This document shows, in pieces, positions 1 through 6,836 of a stretch of DNA of 10,791 nt; positions within the stretch are counted from its first letter, which is position 1; every line of letters begins with the position of its first letter. The stretch is taken from positions 6,131 through 16,921 of the forward strand of contig PKWO01000202.1 of assembly GCA_003132085.1 (NCBI GenBank), in the 5' to 3' direction. A program made the translations under genes and the position numbers. The stretch comes from Oxalobacteraceae bacterium (GTDB lineage Bacteria > Pseudomonadota > Gammaproteobacteria > Burkholderiales > Burkholderiaceae_D). The notes below the pieces were generated by a model. The model had not been told where the DNA came from. It ran no database searches and worked only from the letters and a program-made list of their open reading frames with translations.

Positions 1-2
1 TG

Positions 3-713
3 GCCCAGCAAATGGGCGTTGAATTGGTCGAAGGACAAGATCTTTTTGTCGATGACAACGCGGTGTATATGCGCACTACACGCGGCCCGAAACGGGTTGA
101 CGTGATTTATCGCCGCATCGACGACGATTACCTCGATCCGTTGGCATTTCGCCCCGACTCCTCACTCGGCGTGCCCGGATTATTGTCGGCTTACCGGGCC
201 GGACGCGTTACCTTGACCAACGCCATCGGCACCGGTGTAGCGGACGACAAATCGATCTATCCGTTTGTGCCCGACATGGTGAAATTTTATCTCTCGGAAC
301 AACCGATCCTCAACAACGTGCCTACCTACCAATGCCGCAAAAAGGATGATCTGGCGTACGCGCTGGACCATTTGCCGGAACTGGTGGTCAAGGAGGTGCA
401 CGGCGCGGGAGGCTATGGAATGCTGGTGGGGCCAGCCTCGACCCAGGCCGAAATAGAAGACTTCCGGCAGCGCTTGCTGGCCAAACCGGACAGTTATATC
501 GCCCAACCGACCTTGGCCCTGTCGGCCTGCCCGACCTTTGTCGAGTCGGGTGTCGCGCCCCGGCATATCGATTTGCGGCCCTTCGTGCTTTCCGGAAAAA
601 GCGTTTCCATGGTGCCCGGTGGCCTGACCAGGGTTGCTCTCAAGGAAGGCTCGCTGGTGGTGAACTCGTCGCAAGGCGGCGGCACTAAAGACACCTGGAT
701 TTTGGAGAAATAA
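3..713 (+). CDS. Circularly permuted type 2 ATP-grasp protein, C-terminal part (5' end outside window)
   Basis: The frame is open to the left edge (codons Ala-Gln-Gln precede the Met at 12), so that Met is internal and the gene starts upstream. About 236 residues are present, roughly the C-terminal half of a family usually near 470-490 aa. Visible family stretches are MGVELVEGQDLFVDD, YMRTTRGPKRVDVIYRRIDD and ELVVKEVHGAGGYGML, with a Gly-rich loop like the nucleotide-binding region of ATP-grasp enzymes, then HIDLRPFV and SQGGGTKDTWIL near the end. ATP-grasp enzymes join a carboxylate to an amine using ATP through an acyl-phosphate. In this family the substrate is unproven; ligation of amino acids or peptides has been predicted from genome context. 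The stop overlaps the alpha-E start (TAATG), so the two are translationally coupled. The pair normally sits with anbu and a transglutaminase-like gene. Family assignment is firm; biochemical role is inference. Confidence 0.9.
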   Translation, partial: AQQMGVELVEGQDLFVDDNAVYMRTTRGPKRVDVIYRRIDDDYLDPLAFRPDSSLGVPGLLSAYRAGRVTLTNAIGTGVADDKSIYPFVPDMVKFYLSEQPILNNVPTYQCRKKDDLAYALDHLPELVVKEVHGAGGYGMLVGPASTQAEIEDFRQRLLAKPDSYIAQPTLALSACPTFVESGVAPRHIDLRPFVLSGKSVSMVPGGLTRVALKEGSLVVNSSQGGGTKDTWILEK

Positions 714-1687
714 TGCTTAGTCGAACTGCCGACCATTTATTTTGGATGGCGCGCTACACGGAACGCGCCGAAAATACCGCCCGCATGCTGGATGTCAATG
801 TGCAAACTGCCCTGCTCCCGCAATCGGCGGAAGCCGCCGAGCATGGCTGGCGCGCGATGCTCAGCATCTCTGAACTGAAGGACCGATTTAACGAGAAGTA
901 CGGCTTACTGACCCCCAAGGACGTTATCGACTTCATGGTGCGCGATCCAAGCAATCCGTCGTCCATTGCATCGTGCCTGAGGGGGGCGCGCGAGAATGCC
1001 CGCGCGGTGCGCGGCACGCTGACCACCGAAGTGTGGGAAACCCATAATGCAACGTGGCTGGACGTGCATGATCGCCTGAAAGGCAACCGCCTGGAACAAG
1101 ATCCCAGCCAATTTTTTGAATGGGTCAAATACCGCTCGCATCTGTCGCGCGGCGTCACCATAGGTACGATGCTCAAGGACGAGGCGCTGTACTTCATTCG
1201 CCTCGGCACCTTCCTCGAACGCGCCGACAACACCGCGCGTCTGCTGGACGTGAAGTTCCACAACGCCCAGCGCTTATCCCAGGCCGAGCAGCGCGATAAA
1301 CAACGCAATGATCCTGATGCTCAAATCGATTTCTATTACTGGGCCGCGATTCTACGCTCGGTATCCGGGTTTGAGGTATACCGGAAGGTGTATCGGGATG
1401 TGATTACGCCGGCCCGTGTGGCCGAGTTTTTGATAATGCGCGGCGACATGCCCCGCTCCCTGTTGGCATGCATGGCGGAAGTCGTATCGACGCTGGCCGA
1501 AGTGAGCAACCAGGCATCGGAGGATACCGAACGCTTCGCCGGAAAACTGCATGCCGAATTGCGTTTCTGCAGAATCGACGACATCCTGCGCGAGGGTCTG
1601 CACGACTATCTGACCAAATTTTTGGAACGTATCTATGAACTGGGCAATCGCGTCAGCCGTGATTTCCTGGTTCCGCTGGCCGCATAG
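713..1687 (+). CDS. Alpha-E domain protein (DUF403)
   Basis: This is a complete 324-aa, mostly alpha-helical protein, the normal length for the alpha-E family. The N-terminal hallmark LFWMARYTERAENTARMLDV (residues 9-28) recurs in shorter form as LGTFLERADNTARLLDV (164-180). This internal duplication (ER-A-[ED]-NTAR-[ML]-LDV) is visible directly. There is no signal peptide or membrane segment, so it is likely cytosolic. The start ATG at 713 shares one base with the stop of the ATP-grasp gene, which fixes the start and shows coupled translation. Family knowledge: alpha-E proteins almost always accompany, or are fused to, circularly permuted ATP-grasp proteins and often Anbu. Their biochemical function is not established, and a role as partner of the ligase is inferred. 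The stop codon lies inside the left arm of a long hairpin (1682-1735). Confidence 0.92.
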   Translation: MLSRTADHLFWMARYTERAENTARMLDVNVQTALLPQSAEAAEHGWRAMLSISELKDRFNEKYGLLTPKDVIDFMVRDPSNPSSIASCLRGARENARAVRGTLTTEVWETHNATWLDVHDRLKGNRLEQDPSQFFEWVKYRSHLSRGVTIGTMLKDEALYFIRLGTFLERADNTARLLDVKFHNAQRLSQAEQRDKQRNDPDAQIDFYYWAAILRSVSGFEVYRKVYRDVITPARVAEFLIMRGDMPRSLLACMAEVVSTLAEVSNQASEDTERFAGKLHAELRFCRIDDILREGLHDYLTKFLERIYELGNRVSRDFLVPLAA

Positions 1688-1735
1688 GGTGTCTGGATAA
1701 CGATATATTCATGCCGATGCCCGGACACCCTATGC
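1682..1735 (+). terminator. Long hairpin overlapping the alpha-E stop codon; probable transcript end
   Basis: GCATAGGGTGTCTGG (1682-1696) pairs with CCGGACACCCTATGC (1721-1735). This gives 15 pairs: 12 perfect, then one U-G wobble, then two more, around a 24-nt loop. The alpha-E stop codon TAG (1685-1687) is within the left arm. No clear U-run follows (TGCAATTT), so it is not a textbook intrinsic terminator. It could act as a factor-dependent terminator, an RNA-stabilising 3' end or a DNA-level element. Confidence 0.5.
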
Positions 1736-1796
1736 TGCAATTTGAATCATACGGATACCGTCGATCAGCGATTGGATGCGACTGCAACTGTTCCGC

Positions 1797-1839
1797 CTGC
1801 GGTGAGATAGGCTGCGGTATATAAGAAGCGTACCGTACG
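1797..1839 (+). promoter_or_regulatory. Putative control region upstream of the GAF gene
   Basis: A direct repeat CTGCGGT occurs at 1797-1803 and 1812-1818 (15 bp apart). It is followed by an AT-rich TATATAAG (1818-1825) that could serve as a -10 element, and by an odd-centred inverted repeat CGTAC-C-GTACG (1829-1839). No convincing -35 box is seen at 16-18 bp, so an activated promoter is possible. The arrangement is seen in the sequence; the promoter role is inferred. Confidence 0.3.
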
Positions 1840-1911
1840 TGGTCTACAGTAAAAACACTATCGCCTTCGGTTTTCGATATTTTCATCTATGAAAATTTTG
1901 TTGGCTGGGGC

Positions 1912-3102
1912 ATGATATCCGCTTCCCCGCAAACAGACTACATTGATCACATGACCGATTGGTTACCCGAAAAACGGGAAAAGCGATCCTTTTCCGCTGA
2001 ATCAATACCCGATCTTCAACAGCACATCAATCATTCAACCGAGTTGAATGCACTGTTGGACCGGTTTGGAGATGAAATCGAAAAACTGGGGCTGGTCGAT
2101 GGCTATCTGATTAATCTCAGGGATTCGGATACTGAACATCTGATCAGCCTCAAGGTTCACCTCACCGCTGAATTTCACGTTCTTGAGCACACATATTACC
2201 GATACAAAGTGGCGTTGTCAGGTGATGCGCTCAATCTTAACGCCCGCGCATTCCATAGTCGTGGGATCGTGCAGTGTGACTCCGACAATGGAACGGATAT
2301 TGAAAAAAATTTACTGAAGCTCTGGAAATTGCAAGAGATCGCCGCTATCGCGATACTCGATGACGATGATTTCAGTCAGGCGCCTATCGGAACATTACTG
2401 CTGCTAAAACAAGGCGGTCGAATTGACGAGCATATTTTTGTTGCTATTGAGAAATTGATATCGGTGTTTTACAAACCCCTGCGCGTCGCACTGGAGAATT
2501 CCTTCCTGCAAGAACCGAGCGATCACATCGAATCCGCTCCTCCCGAAAAATCATGGTTTCAGCAATTTTCCGCCGAAATGAATAACCTGACGTCGACCGA
2601 AACAATCTATCAAATGTTTGCCACGGAAATGTTCCGGCAGTTTGCATTCGATGGGGTCGGATTCTTTCTGCTTGAAAACGATTTATTGCTCAACAAGCGC
2701 GTCGAGGCTGCGGACCCCCACTATCAGGATATCAGTGAGGCCTGGGAAAAATATCTACTCGGCAACCCTTATATACTGGATACAACTGATGGCGGTATCT
2801 CCCATACCTTTCTCAAAAATTTGCCTCTGATTTTTCATGATGTTCAAACGATCATCAATTTACCGATGTCGGAAAAAGACCGTCATGCACTTAACATATT
2901 GAGAACACCCCGCACTTTGCTATTGGTTCCTATTTGCTATAAACAGAATCCGATAGGCGTACTTGCTTTTTATAGTTTGCTCGAACCTGTCAATGTGTCT
3001 GAATCCGACCTTCACCTGATCCGCAATCTCGCCTCTTTTTTTGGCGCCGCTATCATCGATCTCAGCCGTCATGCGATTGCCGGCGATCAAATCGGGGCCT
3101 AG
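1912..3102 (+). CDS. Orphan double GAF-like domain protein
   Basis: This 396-aa soluble protein has no signal peptide or membrane segment. Two repeats of a GAF-like layout are visible. The first is at about 42-195, ending in PIGTLLLLKQGGRIDEHIFVAIEKL. The second is at about 228-388, ending in PIGVLAFYSLLEPVNVSESDLHLIRNL; both show the typical 'PIG-hydrophobic strand, then long helix' GAF finish. GAF domains bind small ligands or mediate dimers, usually controlling a cyclase, diguanylate cyclase, kinase or HTH output. Here no output domain follows and the protein ends 2 bp before the convergent regulator gene. It is AT-richer than its neighbours (for example 2281-2340 is 37% GC), which could mean a different origin. 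The start at 1912 has GGGG just upstream; Met14 (1951) is an alternative with a poorer ribosome site. The function is unknown; it could be a sensor partner acting in trans, or the remnant of a longer signalling protein. Confidence 0.7.
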   Translation: MISASPQTDYIDHMTDWLPEKREKRSFSAESIPDLQQHINHSTELNALLDRFGDEIEKLGLVDGYLINLRDSDTEHLISLKVHLTAEFHVLEHTYYRYKVALSGDALNLNARAFHSRGIVQCDSDNGTDIEKNLLKLWKLQEIAAIAILDDDDFSQAPIGTLLLLKQGGRIDEHIFVAIEKLISVFYKPLRVALENSFLQEPSDHIESAPPEKSWFQQFSAEMNNLTSTETIYQMFATEMFRQFAFDGVGFFLLENDLLLNKRVEAADPHYQDISEAWEKYLLGNPYILDTTDGGISHTFLKNLPLIFHDVQTIINLPMSEKDRHALNILRTPRTLLLVPICYKQNPIGVLAFYSLLEPVNVSESDLHLIRNLASFFGAAIIDLSRHAIAGDQIGA

Positions 3103-3104
3103 TA

Positions 3105-3680
3105 TCAAACGCTTGCGTTCTGCAGCCGGTACACCAGTTCACTGGAATTTGCCGCCGAAAATTTCCGCATCAATCTTGATCTGTGCATTTCAACAGTGCG
3201 CGGACTCAGCCCAATCTGGCGTGCAATAAGCTTGCTGGTTTTTCCATCGATGAGCAAAGCGGCAATTTCTCGCTCGCGCGGCGTGAGTTCCGCTGTCACC
3301 ATGCGCTTGCCGCTTAAGTCCTCGAAAGCCCAAATGGCAACCGCATGCGGGTCGTCGCGCTGCAACGCGTTGCCGGAGACGTGGCACCAAAATAATTCTT
3401 CGCTGGCCCGCTTCATAATGCGCTCGTCCGCATAGCGTCCATTGGTGCTCATGACCGGGGCAATATTGATTCCGAAACGATTGAATTCATCAACCGTTGG
3501 ATATAGCAAGCAAAAGGACTGCCCCACCAGCGATTCGCGCTGGTAGCCGAACATCTTGACCAACGCGTCGTTGCACGCCTGGATAACACGGTTGCGTGAG
3601 ATACACATCCCCACCGGAGCATGCTGGAAAATAAATTCGTAGTCTATTGCTTGCAATCCATCCATGAAAGTCTGGCCCAT
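3105..3680 (-). CDS. PAS-LuxR family transcriptional regulator
   Basis: A 191-aa protein with a PAS domain at about 12-124 (FIFQHAPVGMCISRN, ACNDALVKMFGYQRESLVGQ) and a LuxR/GerE helix-turn-helix at about 130-188. The HTH carries the classic LTPREREIAALL, then SKLIARQIGLSPRTVEMHRSRLMRKF. There is no receiver domain with a phosphorylatable Asp and no autoinducer-binding domain, so the PAS domain probably senses a small molecule or redox signal directly. An in-frame TAG lies immediately before the ATG at 3680, so that is the earliest possible ATG; Met6 is an alternative start, and neither has a strong Shine-Dalgarno site. It lies downstream of the liv-type operon on the same strand and is convergent with the GAF gene with only 2 bp between stops. 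It is a plausible local regulator of the transporter; that is inference from position. Confidence 0.85.
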   Translation of the reverse strand: MGQTFMDGLQAIDYEFIFQHAPVGMCISRNRVIQACNDALVKMFGYQRESLVGQSFCLLYPTVDEFNRFGINIAPVMSTNGRYADERIMKRASEELFWCHVSGNALQRDDPHAVAIWAFEDLSGKRMVTAELTPREREIAALLIDGKTSKLIARQIGLSPRTVEMHRSRLMRKFSAANSSELVYRLQNASV

Positions 3681-3793
3681 CTACAATCGGAGTTGGTTGT
3701 TCAACGGTATCGCACTTCCGGTCAAGCAATTCTTTCACTGCGTGACGCCGACAAAGCCGCGTTGCTACTGTACACAAAGGAAGGTTCTCTCGT

Positions 3794-3806
3794 AAAGTAT
3801 TACTTT
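3794..3806. repeat. Odd-centred inverted repeat upstream of the PAS-LuxR gene
   Basis: AAAGTA-T-TACTTT is a 13-nt perfect symmetric element about 115 bp upstream of the regulator start. It could be an operator; there is no second copy in the window to support this. Confidence 0.25.
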
Positions 3807-3833
3807 CCGATGTCAAGCCATGCATCGGTTTTT
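3807..3833 (+). terminator. Weak plus-strand terminator-like hairpin
   Basis: CCGATG (3807-3812) and CATCGG (3823-3828) form a 6-bp stem with a 10-nt loop, followed by TTTTT (3829-3833) on the plus strand. The only plus-strand gene it could serve is the GAF gene ending at 3102. Such a transcript would run antisense across the whole regulator gene. Confidence 0.28.
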
Positions 3834-4002
3834 CGCGCATCAAGACTCGCGACAAAATTCGGTCAGCGCAGCTAACTCGTCGACGTTTTTGACGAGCCGG
3901 AATCGGTCAATCGGCGCACCGGGGGATCATTGGCTGCCCCCGCCCTACGGCATGGGCACGTGGATGTTGGCTTAACTACTCGATTCAAAACAAAACAGTT
4001 TT

Positions 4003-4020
4003 TCGGCATCATTTTGCCGA
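4003..4020 (-). terminator. Small hairpin at the end of the transporter operon
   Basis: TCGGCA (4003-4008) and TGCCGA (4015-4020) pair around a 6-nt loop and overlap the stop codon of the LivM-like gene. On the minus strand the hairpin is followed by AAAAAC and then a T-rich TGTTTTGTTTTG. This is an imperfect terminator; its effect is uncertain. Confidence 0.3.
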
Positions 4021-5067
4021 TCGCAGCTTTCCAACAATTCCGGCAGGAAGAAAATATACCGATAGCACAAACAGCACGCCAAGCCAAAGCAGCCAGCGAT
4101 CCGGCGACAGCAGCGCAGATAGCAACGGAATATCTTGCGTGACGCTCGCGCCATGCGCCATCAGGTCTTCCAGATAACTTTCGGCCAAAATGAATATGGT
4201 GGCGCCGCAGATCGCGCCATACAGCGTGCCCATGCCGCCGATGACGACGATCAACAGGATGTCGATCATGACGTCAAACGACAAGGTAGTCTCGGTGCCG
4301 TTATAACGCAGCCAAAGCGCCAGCAAGGCACCCGCCAGCGTCGCAACGACTGCCCCCAGCATATTCGCGACGGTACGGAATACGACCGTGTTGTAGCCGA
4401 TTGCCTCAGCCCGAAAAGCGTTCTCGCGGATCGCCTGCAGCACCCGGCCGAACGGCGAATTAACGATGCGCAACAGCGCCAGGAAAAGGCAAACCGTACA
4501 GAAAAAAACCAGGTAATAGGTGATGATCTTACCGTCGAGCGAGACACCAAACAACGGTTGTTCCGTTAATTGATAGCTTGGCGACAGCACATCCGGCACA
4601 TTGAAATTCAATCCATCCTCGCCGCCGGTCAACTCAGACAGTTGCGAGGCCAGAGTTTGAAACGCAAACGCTACCGCCAGCGTAATCATCGAATAGAAAA
4701 TGGCCATCACCCGCAACGAAAACAAGCCGATGAGCAGCGACAGCAACGCAGACAAAGCGACTGCCGCAGCGACACCGTATAACAAACTGCTCCATGTCGG
4801 ACCGAGGCGCGTGCAGGCAATCGCCACACCGTAGGCGCCGATTCCAAAGAACATTGTGTGGGCAAATGAAACGATGCCGGTATAACCGAGCAATAAATCG
4901 TAACTTGCCACCAAAACGACAAAGACCAAGATTTTCGCCGCGACATTCAGTGCTTTTGCACCGGGAAACACGAACGGTGCAAGCGCCAAACCGAGCACGA
5001 TCAGGATCAGGAACGCGCCCAGTACGCGGCTGCGCGGCAGATCATTGGATAGCAGACGGGCAATCAT
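4009..5067 (-). CDS. Branched-chain amino acid-type ABC transporter permease, LivM family
   Basis: A 352-aa integral inner-membrane protein made of many hydrophobic segments. The N-terminal cytosolic stretch is short, followed by membrane helices starting near residue 17. Family marks are YDLLLGYTGIVSFAHTMFFGIGAYG (about 55-79), LTGGEDGLNF (about 145-154), and the cytosolic loop SPFGRVLQAIRENAFRAEAIGYN (about 204-226) that couples to the ATPases. It then has VIGGMGTLYGAICGA near the C-terminus. It forms the translocation path together with the LivH-like partner. The start ATG overlaps the stop of the LivH-like gene by 4 bp (ATGA), showing coupled translation. It is the last gene of the operon. 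The substrate is not identifiable from the permease. Confidence 0.9.
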   Translation of the reverse strand: MIARLLSNDLPRSRVLGAFLILIVLGLALAPFVFPGAKALNVAAKILVFVVLVASYDLLLGYTGIVSFAHTMFFGIGAYGVAIACTRLGPTWSSLLYGVAAAVALSALLSLLIGLFSLRVMAIFYSMITLAVAFAFQTLASQLSELTGGEDGLNFNVPDVLSPSYQLTEQPLFGVSLDGKIITYYLVFFCTVCLFLALLRIVNSPFGRVLQAIRENAFRAEAIGYNTVVFRTVANMLGAVVATLAGALLALWLRYNGTETTLSFDVMIDILLIVVIGGMGTLYGAICGATIFILAESYLEDLMAHGASVTQDIPLLSALLSPDRWLLWLGVLFVLSVYFLPAGIVGKLRSAK

Positions 5068-6083
5068 CGGTTGCTCAGCTTATAGAGTCCCTGCGGGCGC
5101 CAAAACAGTATCGCCACCATCAACAGGATGTTGGAAAAGAGTGCCACTTTCGGCATCAGGAAACCCGTGTAATTCGCAACTAATCCGATCAATATGGCGC
5201 CGAGAAAACTACCGCTGGTTGAACCGAGTCCGCCGATGATGATCACCATGAACACCACCAGATTCACCTGTGCGCCCATCTGCGGCGTGACGTTTTGTTG
5301 ATACAGGCCCCACATCACGCCACCCAGCCCGGCCAGTGCCGATCCGGCCACAAACACGCCGATAAACAGGCGCTTGATCCGGTATCCGAGGCTCTCGACC
5401 ATCTCGCGATCCTGTACCCCGGCGCGAATCAATAAACCCAACTTGGTGCGATTGAGCACGATGACCAAACCGGCATACACAGCCAGCCCTACCACTAGCG
5501 CCAATAGCCGATACTTCTCGATTGCCGCGTCACCCAACAAGAGCGAACCCCTTAAGGTAGTCGGCAGCGGCAGAGCCATTTGTTGCGCTCCCCACACCAT
5601 TTTGATCAATTCCTGGCCAATTACCATACCCCCCATGGTGATCAGAATTTGCTTCAAATGCTGCCCATATACCAGGCGAATCAATAAGCGCTCAAACAGC
5701 CAGCCGGCCGCGCCGGCGGCTAACATCGCCGCAGTCGCCGCCACGCCCAGTGCCGCCAGATTCAAACCCAGGCTATCGGCTTCGGTCCATTGCGGCAGCA
5801 CGCCGAGCACCGTGACCGCCACAAATGCGCCGAGCGCGATGAAGATGCCGTGCGCGAAGTTGAATACATCCATCAAACCGAAGATCAACGTCAAACCGGA
5901 TGCAATAATGAAAATGATCATGCCCATCGCCAAACCGGCGATAGTGAGCGTAATCCAGGTCGACGTGCTGACGAACGGCACTGCGATCAGCATCAGCGCC
6001 GGCACCAGCATCAACGGCAACCAGTCTATCCGTCGAACCGGTGCGATGGAAGATTGCGATGATTCGTTTGGCGTCTCACTCAT
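5064..6083 (-). CDS. Branched-chain amino acid-type ABC transporter permease, LivH family
   Basis: A 339-aa inner-membrane permease with a hydrophilic N-terminus of about 22 residues, somewhat longer than in classical LivH. LivH marks are IIASGLTLIFGLMDVFNFAHG (about 59-79), the coupling loop RTKLGLLIRAGVQDREMVESLGY (about 211-233), and GGLGSTSGSFLGAILIG near the end. A good ribosome site AAGGGA lies 3 nt before the ATG (6087-6092). The gap from the LivF-like stop is 15 bp and the end overlaps the LivM-like start by 4 bp. It pairs with LivM to move a small polar or amino-acid-like solute across the inner membrane. Confidence 0.9.
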   Translation of the reverse strand: MSETPNESSQSSIAPVRRIDWLPLMLVPALMLIAVPFVSTSTWITLTIAGLAMGMIIFIIASGLTLIFGLMDVFNFAHGIFIALGAFVAVTVLGVLPQWTEADSLGLNLAALGVAATAAMLAAGAAGWLFERLLIRLVYGQHLKQILITMGGMVIGQELIKMVWGAQQMALPLPTTLRGSLLLGDAAIEKYRLLALVVGLAVYAGLVIVLNRTKLGLLIRAGVQDREMVESLGYRIKRLFIGVFVAGSALAGLGGVMWGLYQQNVTPQMGAQVNLVVFMVIIIGGLGSTSGSFLGAILIGLVANYTGFLMPKVALFSNILLMVAILFWRPQGLYKLSNR

Positions 6084-6098
6084 GCTTCCCTTGTTTTC

Positions 6099-6836
6099 TT
6101 ATTGGTGGGCCGCCAACGACAAGCCCAGCAGATGGGTCTGCAACGCCTCATCGCCGGCCAAGTCGGCCATCAAACCGCTGTGTACAATCTTGCCGTCGTC
6201 CATGACTGCAACGGTATCGCCCAATTGCTTGGCAAAATTGAAGTTCTGCTCGACCAGCAGTATCGTAGTGTCGGTTTGCTTGAGCTCGCGAAATGCGGCA
6301 ATCATGTTGGCGATGATGGCCGGTGCGAGTCCCTTGCTGGGCTCATCGATCAAGATCAGTTGACGCGGTTCGATAATCGCACGGGACACGGCCAGCATCT
6401 GCTTTTGTCCGCCAGACAGTTTCCCAGCCGAGTGGTGCCAGAATTTTTTGATTGCCGGGAACAAGCTGAAAATCCATTCGAGCCGCTGCGCATCTATCTC
6501 TTCGGCCTTATGCGCGGCACGTGCTGCCAGAACCATATTTTCGCAGACCGTGAGGTCGGCAAAAATCCCCATGTTTTCGGGCACGTAGGCAATGCCGCTG
6601 CGCGCAAGGTCGGCTGTCGCTTTGCCGGTGACGTCGTTGCCGTCGAATAGGATGCGGCCTCGGGACGCGTGCCACAGTCCCATGATGGTGCGCAATGTGG
6701 TCGACTTCCCTGCGCCGTTGCGGCCAAGCAGCATCGTCAATTGCCCGCGCGGAACTTCCAGGTCGACGCCGTGCAAGATGTGATAAGCACCGATGTGGGT
6801 GTGCACCCCTTCCAATTTGAGCAACGGCGGACTCAC
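6099..6836 (-). CDS. Branched-chain amino acid-type ABC transporter ATPase, LivF family
   Basis: A 245-aa cytosolic ATPase with all motor motifs: Walker A GRNGAGKST (38-46), signature LSGGQ (140-144), Walker B LILIDE (160-165), and the LivF-style LLVEQN (193-198), where Gln stands in the usual H-loop His position. This is common in LivF proteins and is not a defect. The start is a GTG at 6836, supported by an AGGAGG-like site just before it and by the GTGA overlap with the LivG-like stop. It dimerises with the LivG-like subunit to power the LivH/LivM-type pore. Confidence 0.92.
   Translation of the reverse strand: MSPPLLKLEGVHTHIGAYHILHGVDLEVPRGQLTMLLGRNGAGKSTTLRTIMGLWHASRGRILFDGNDVTGKATADLARSGIAYVPENMGIFADLTVCENMVLAARAAHKAEEIDAQRLEWIFSLFPAIKKFWHHSAGKLSGGQKQMLAVSRAIIEPRQLILIDEPSKGLAPAIIANMIAAFRELKQTDTTILLVEQNFNFAKQLGDTVAVMDDGKIVHSGLMADLAGDEALQTHLLGLSLAAHQ

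Larger units (their letters stand above)
3681..4008. other. 328-bp gap between the regulator and the transporter operon end
   Basis: I see no convincing gene here; the open frames have no recognisable content. It holds short symmetric elements: AAAGTA-T-TACTTT (3794-3806), CCGATG/CATCGG followed by TTTTT (3807-3833), CTCGTC/GACGAG (3876-3896), GGGGG/CCCCC (3921-3941), and a small hairpin at the end of livM. The promoter of the PAS-LuxR gene should lie in the left part, but no clear -35/-10 pair was found. Confidence 0.5.

Noticed and set aside
180..1603. Several minus-strand open frames under the ATP-grasp and alpha-E genes
   Set aside because: They overlap two well-supported genes, have no recognisable domains and are explained by codon bias of the sense strand.
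3490..3875. Open frames on both strands at the 5' side of the PAS-LuxR gene
   Set aside because: They overlap the regulator start, carry no recognisable motif and have no ribosome site; treated as chance frames.
3921..3941. GGGGG-N11-CCCCC as a terminator
   Set aside because: The stem is only 5 bp with an 11-nt loop and no T-run on either strand.
5374..6363. 329-aa plus-strand open frame
   Set aside because: Lies antisense to the LivH- and LivF-like genes. Its composition (rich in Ser, Pro, Lys, Asn) is typical of a mirrored frame and no family is recognisable.
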